A stretch of DNA of 64,000 nt, taken from assembly GCA_007844125.1 (NCBI GenBank), contig CM017561.1:36352862-36416861 (forward strand). The letters run 5' to 3'. Each line of letters begins with the position of its first letter. Position 1 is the stretch's first letter. The notes under the pieces are model-generated. The model was not told the DNA's origin and made no database searches. It saw only the letters and a program-made list of their open reading frames with translations. Below, piece by piece: positions 61,300 to 64,000 of this stretch. The position numbers and the translations under genes were made by a program. The stretch is from Sinonovacula constricta (lineage: Eukaryota; Mollusca; Bivalvia; Cardiida; Solecurtidae).

Positions 61300-62890
61300 T
61301 CTAATTTTCTGCGAAGATAAGCATTTGTTCAAAGTGTTTATAGACCCTGTATGTGTACCATAGCATGTTTTGGAATTACATTCAAACGAAACCATAATTT
61401 TTATTTAAATATTCTATCATCAATGTACAAATCAAGCTTTTCATAACTTATTCCTCAACAAACAGTCCAACCAGGCTCGTTAGCATATGTTTAAAATGAG
61501 ATTATGTTTAGTTACGAAATGTAAAAAATAATTTGAAAAACGGGTGAAATAATAACAATAGTAAGTTATATATGCACCAATTTAATGTACCCTAACCTGA
61601 TTAGGCAAAGTATTCATCAGATATTAAAATATACGGATGGAAAAATTACAGAATAACAAAGTAAGATGTCTGACAAAACTTCACGACAATAAATCTAAAT
61701 TCTAAATATTTTATCTCATCACTGTCTATTTGTATTTAGGAAGTTGCTTTTGAGCTGTTAAGCATGCCCCTTTAATAGAAATTGGAGGTGTTGCTTTCTG
61801 TAAATTAGCATAAAATAAATGTCTTTGCTCTATTTTATCATATAAAATGTTTAATATTCACGCACAAGAAGCATAATACGTATAAACATTTTAGCACAGT
61901 GGTTCGGAGAAATGATTGGATTGATAGGCAGCAGGCTCGTGCCAATAGTGTTAACAAACGATTAACCTTTATTTTAAAAATATACAAAAATAATATGGTT
62001 GAACACTTGAAATGAAACAAACTTTTTTACCAACCAAATCAGACTTTGCCTAATAGCCTTCAAATAATACAATAAATGCCAGCTTGCAACATCATTGTAT
62101 AGTTTATAAATGATTAAATATATTGTAGTCATTCAGTGCACCAAGATGCGAGGAAGCCGTCATAAGCATGGTTTGATAACATCATTGTTTTGGCATTGTT
62201 TTAATCGAGACATGTTTGACATATATATTTACATTAATATATGCGTTGTTTGTACATAAGTAGGATTTTTTACGAAAACTGATACCTTTATCTTACTGTA
62301 ACTAAGGAATTAAAGGCCTGTTTATGTTAATTTTCTCATATATTGTAAAACGAAACTATTTGTATTAATGGACACTTTGTAAGCGAGCGTAAAGGGTCAA
62401 CATGGTAATTAAATATCAAAGTGCATTGGCGGGCGAATTAATTGATGGTTTAAAGTAAAACATTGGTTTATAATAAGTTTTCGTGTTACGTGTTAGGCAA
62501 ATAAGTTTAATTTTGCGGGTTGTTTCATACTTGTTAAAGATTGAATTAGTATTTAACGAATTAACATGACAAACAAAAGAATATATGCAAAGTAGAAATA
62601 TTCGTTTAGTCAAGTTAAACTTGTAAAGTCCTTAAGAATGTTTGCTAAAATCGGAAATAAAAAATAATTTCAATGTTTCTATATGACAGTATGAGTTCAG
62701 ATATCTCTCTATACCGTCCGTTTATATATTAGTTTGTTTTTTTACTTTGTTTCTCCTTAAAATGCAATTTTAATATTTATATTGATAAGCCCATGCCATT
62801 TTATATGTACCTTTGAGTCATTGAAATATCGATTACAGCTTTTCCTACTTTACTACATAAGATTTTAAACCCAAACAAAAGCAATAGTTC
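61300..62890 (+). repeat. Diverged direct duplication, copy 2
   Basis: Collinear with 35190-37180. The region matching the open frame at 35160 has stops and indels (after gaccctgtatgtgtaccata). It lacks the family E insertion and appears to lack the 24-bp element at 35414. Confidence 0.75.
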
Positions 62891-63089
62891 ATAGTATTGG
62901 TACTATTAAGATATGTCAAACTTGGAATATAAATGACACACTCTGTTGAACAAAGGGCTTTACATAAAATATACTAAACAATTTCTTAACATAATTCTGA
63001 CATGACCTGAAAGAAAAATCCACCATCATTTGGCAAAGGTTCTTGTACGACATTATAAAAAGAAATAAAAGGATTTGGAGATTTGGGAT

Positions 63090-63344
63090 TTGCCGGATTA
63101 TTTGCCGATACTGTGCAGCGACATTTCTATCATTATAGCAGAGGAGCACTTATAAGGTGCCCAGGGACTGAACCCAACTGACACCAACGAGTCAGGCGTA
63201 ATGCTGTCCCCTTAGGCCCGAAGGTTAAGAGGGAAACCACTACTACCAACTTTAAAGTTTTTGGTTTGACCCGGCCGGGGTTTGAACCCTCGATCTACCG
63301 ATTCACAAGCCGACGCTCTACCACCTGAGCTATTGCGGTCGGTT
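63090..63344 (-). repeat. SINE family B, - strand copy
   Basis: The - strand begins aaccgaccgcaatagctcag with a good A box, B box gggttcaaacccc, and the same body and tail as 17197-17462. Head and body are well preserved, suggesting a fairly young insertion. Confidence 0.9.
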
Positions 63345-63724
63345 AGAAATAAAAGAATTAAGGGCATAACTTATAAGGAGATAATCATTTATAACAGTTC
63401 CACGGTTAATTAAAAATGTCATATTAAGTTGGTACACCACAGTTTTATTATTTTGTTACACAAACAGAAAATGTCTGACCTGGTTTATTTTTATCGGGAC
63501 ATTGCTAAGGTAAAATTATTATTAGCATAAAGAGATAAAGGAAGACAACATTAAGGACCGACGGTCTCTGGAACAAAAATATACAACAGAAGTATTGTAC
63601 CTGTCTGCCAACGTTAAATATACAAATACACAGCTCATATCTTGTTCTAGTAAAGAAAAGACAAAGTTAAGACAAAGATAGTATTCATTATGTATAATAA
63701 ATAAAAAAGGCACAAGGCATCGGT

Positions 63725-64000
63725 ATTAACATGCCAGTCAGATGTTGGTTCTTCAATTCCATTTTCACATGAACAGGATGCGAAAACCATTTATTCGTCT
63801 CTGGTCATGTTTGTTTTTTATTTGTGGTCAACCATTTTTGTGTTGTTTTTCAAATCGAAATAACACCATATTCCTTTTCTGAACACTATGTGGACATTAT
63901 TTTTCGATGACGTCACTACTTTCGTCATAACATATAGAAAATATCAGCGCATGGACATTTTGTTTTAGATCGTTTTTCTTTTCGTTGCTTGCATTTAAGA
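63725..64000 (-). repeat. Repeat family E, copy cut by the window end
   Basis: On the - strand, from the window edge inward: aatgcaagcaacgaaaagaa, acaaaatgtccatgcgctga, gacgaaagtagtgacgtcat, then gaccagagacgaataaatgg. It is very close to 13920-14200 and keeps the CRE palindrome (63907-63914). The core would lie beyond the window. Confidence 0.85.

Overview
This window is AT-rich animal nuclear DNA with very low gene density, and most likely comes from a mollusc, probably a bivalve. The evidence is an intron-containing neuropeptide precursor gene of a type I associate with molluscs, several tRNA-derived SINE families, TATA-box and AATAAA signals, and long microsatellites. I cannot name the species. 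I see no bacterial-style operons, no rRNA and no functional tRNA gene.

The one gene I can support strongly is a secreted neuropeptide precursor on the + strand. A TATA box (18211) precedes a probable non-coding first exon (about 18240-18310). An intron of about 8 kb follows, then a very short second exon with the start codon (26281-26312), a 1.5 kb intron, and a large last exon (27833-28673 plus 3' UTR). The spliced product is 290 residues. It has an N-terminal signal peptide, a short spacer ending in KR, and 13 head-to-tail copies of a peptide ending FDSLASGLV-GKR. Each copy is set to be cut at KR and amidated from the Gly, and an acidic tail follows. The core matches what I recall as the molluscan LASGLVamide family.

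The rest is intergenic or intronic and shaped by repeats. Left part (1-18 kb): an 18-copy 30-bp minisatellite (2.4-2.9 kb), tRNA-headed SINEs (3.7, 7.1, 15.5, 17.2 kb), an LTR-like element on the - strand whose promoter carries two perfect heat-shock-element arrays (12.85-13.57 kb), a dispersed repeat family (called E here; 0.85, 8.2, 8.8, 13.7 kb), and a (ATT)n block (16.5-16.9 kb). Intron 1 (18.3-26.3 kb) holds three more SINEs and one copy of a repeat (F) that recurs at 37.8 and 42.6 kb. Middle and right (29-64 kb): a SINE (30.5 kb), an inverted-repeat MITE-like element (31.05-31.81 kb), a 400-bp repeat pair (32.15/38.6 kb), and a diverged 1.6-2 kb direct duplication (35.2-37.2 and 61.3-62.9 kb). 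One copy of that duplication keeps a short open frame and later received a family E insertion. There are also more SINEs, a (TA)n tract (53.7 kb), a well-bordered candidate exon (58.2 kb), and a compact CCAAT/CRE/E-box/ETS promoter-like cluster (60.2 kb). The window ends inside a family E copy.

Most short open frames elsewhere are chance or repeat-derived. All comparisons were made by eye, so repeat borders are approximate.
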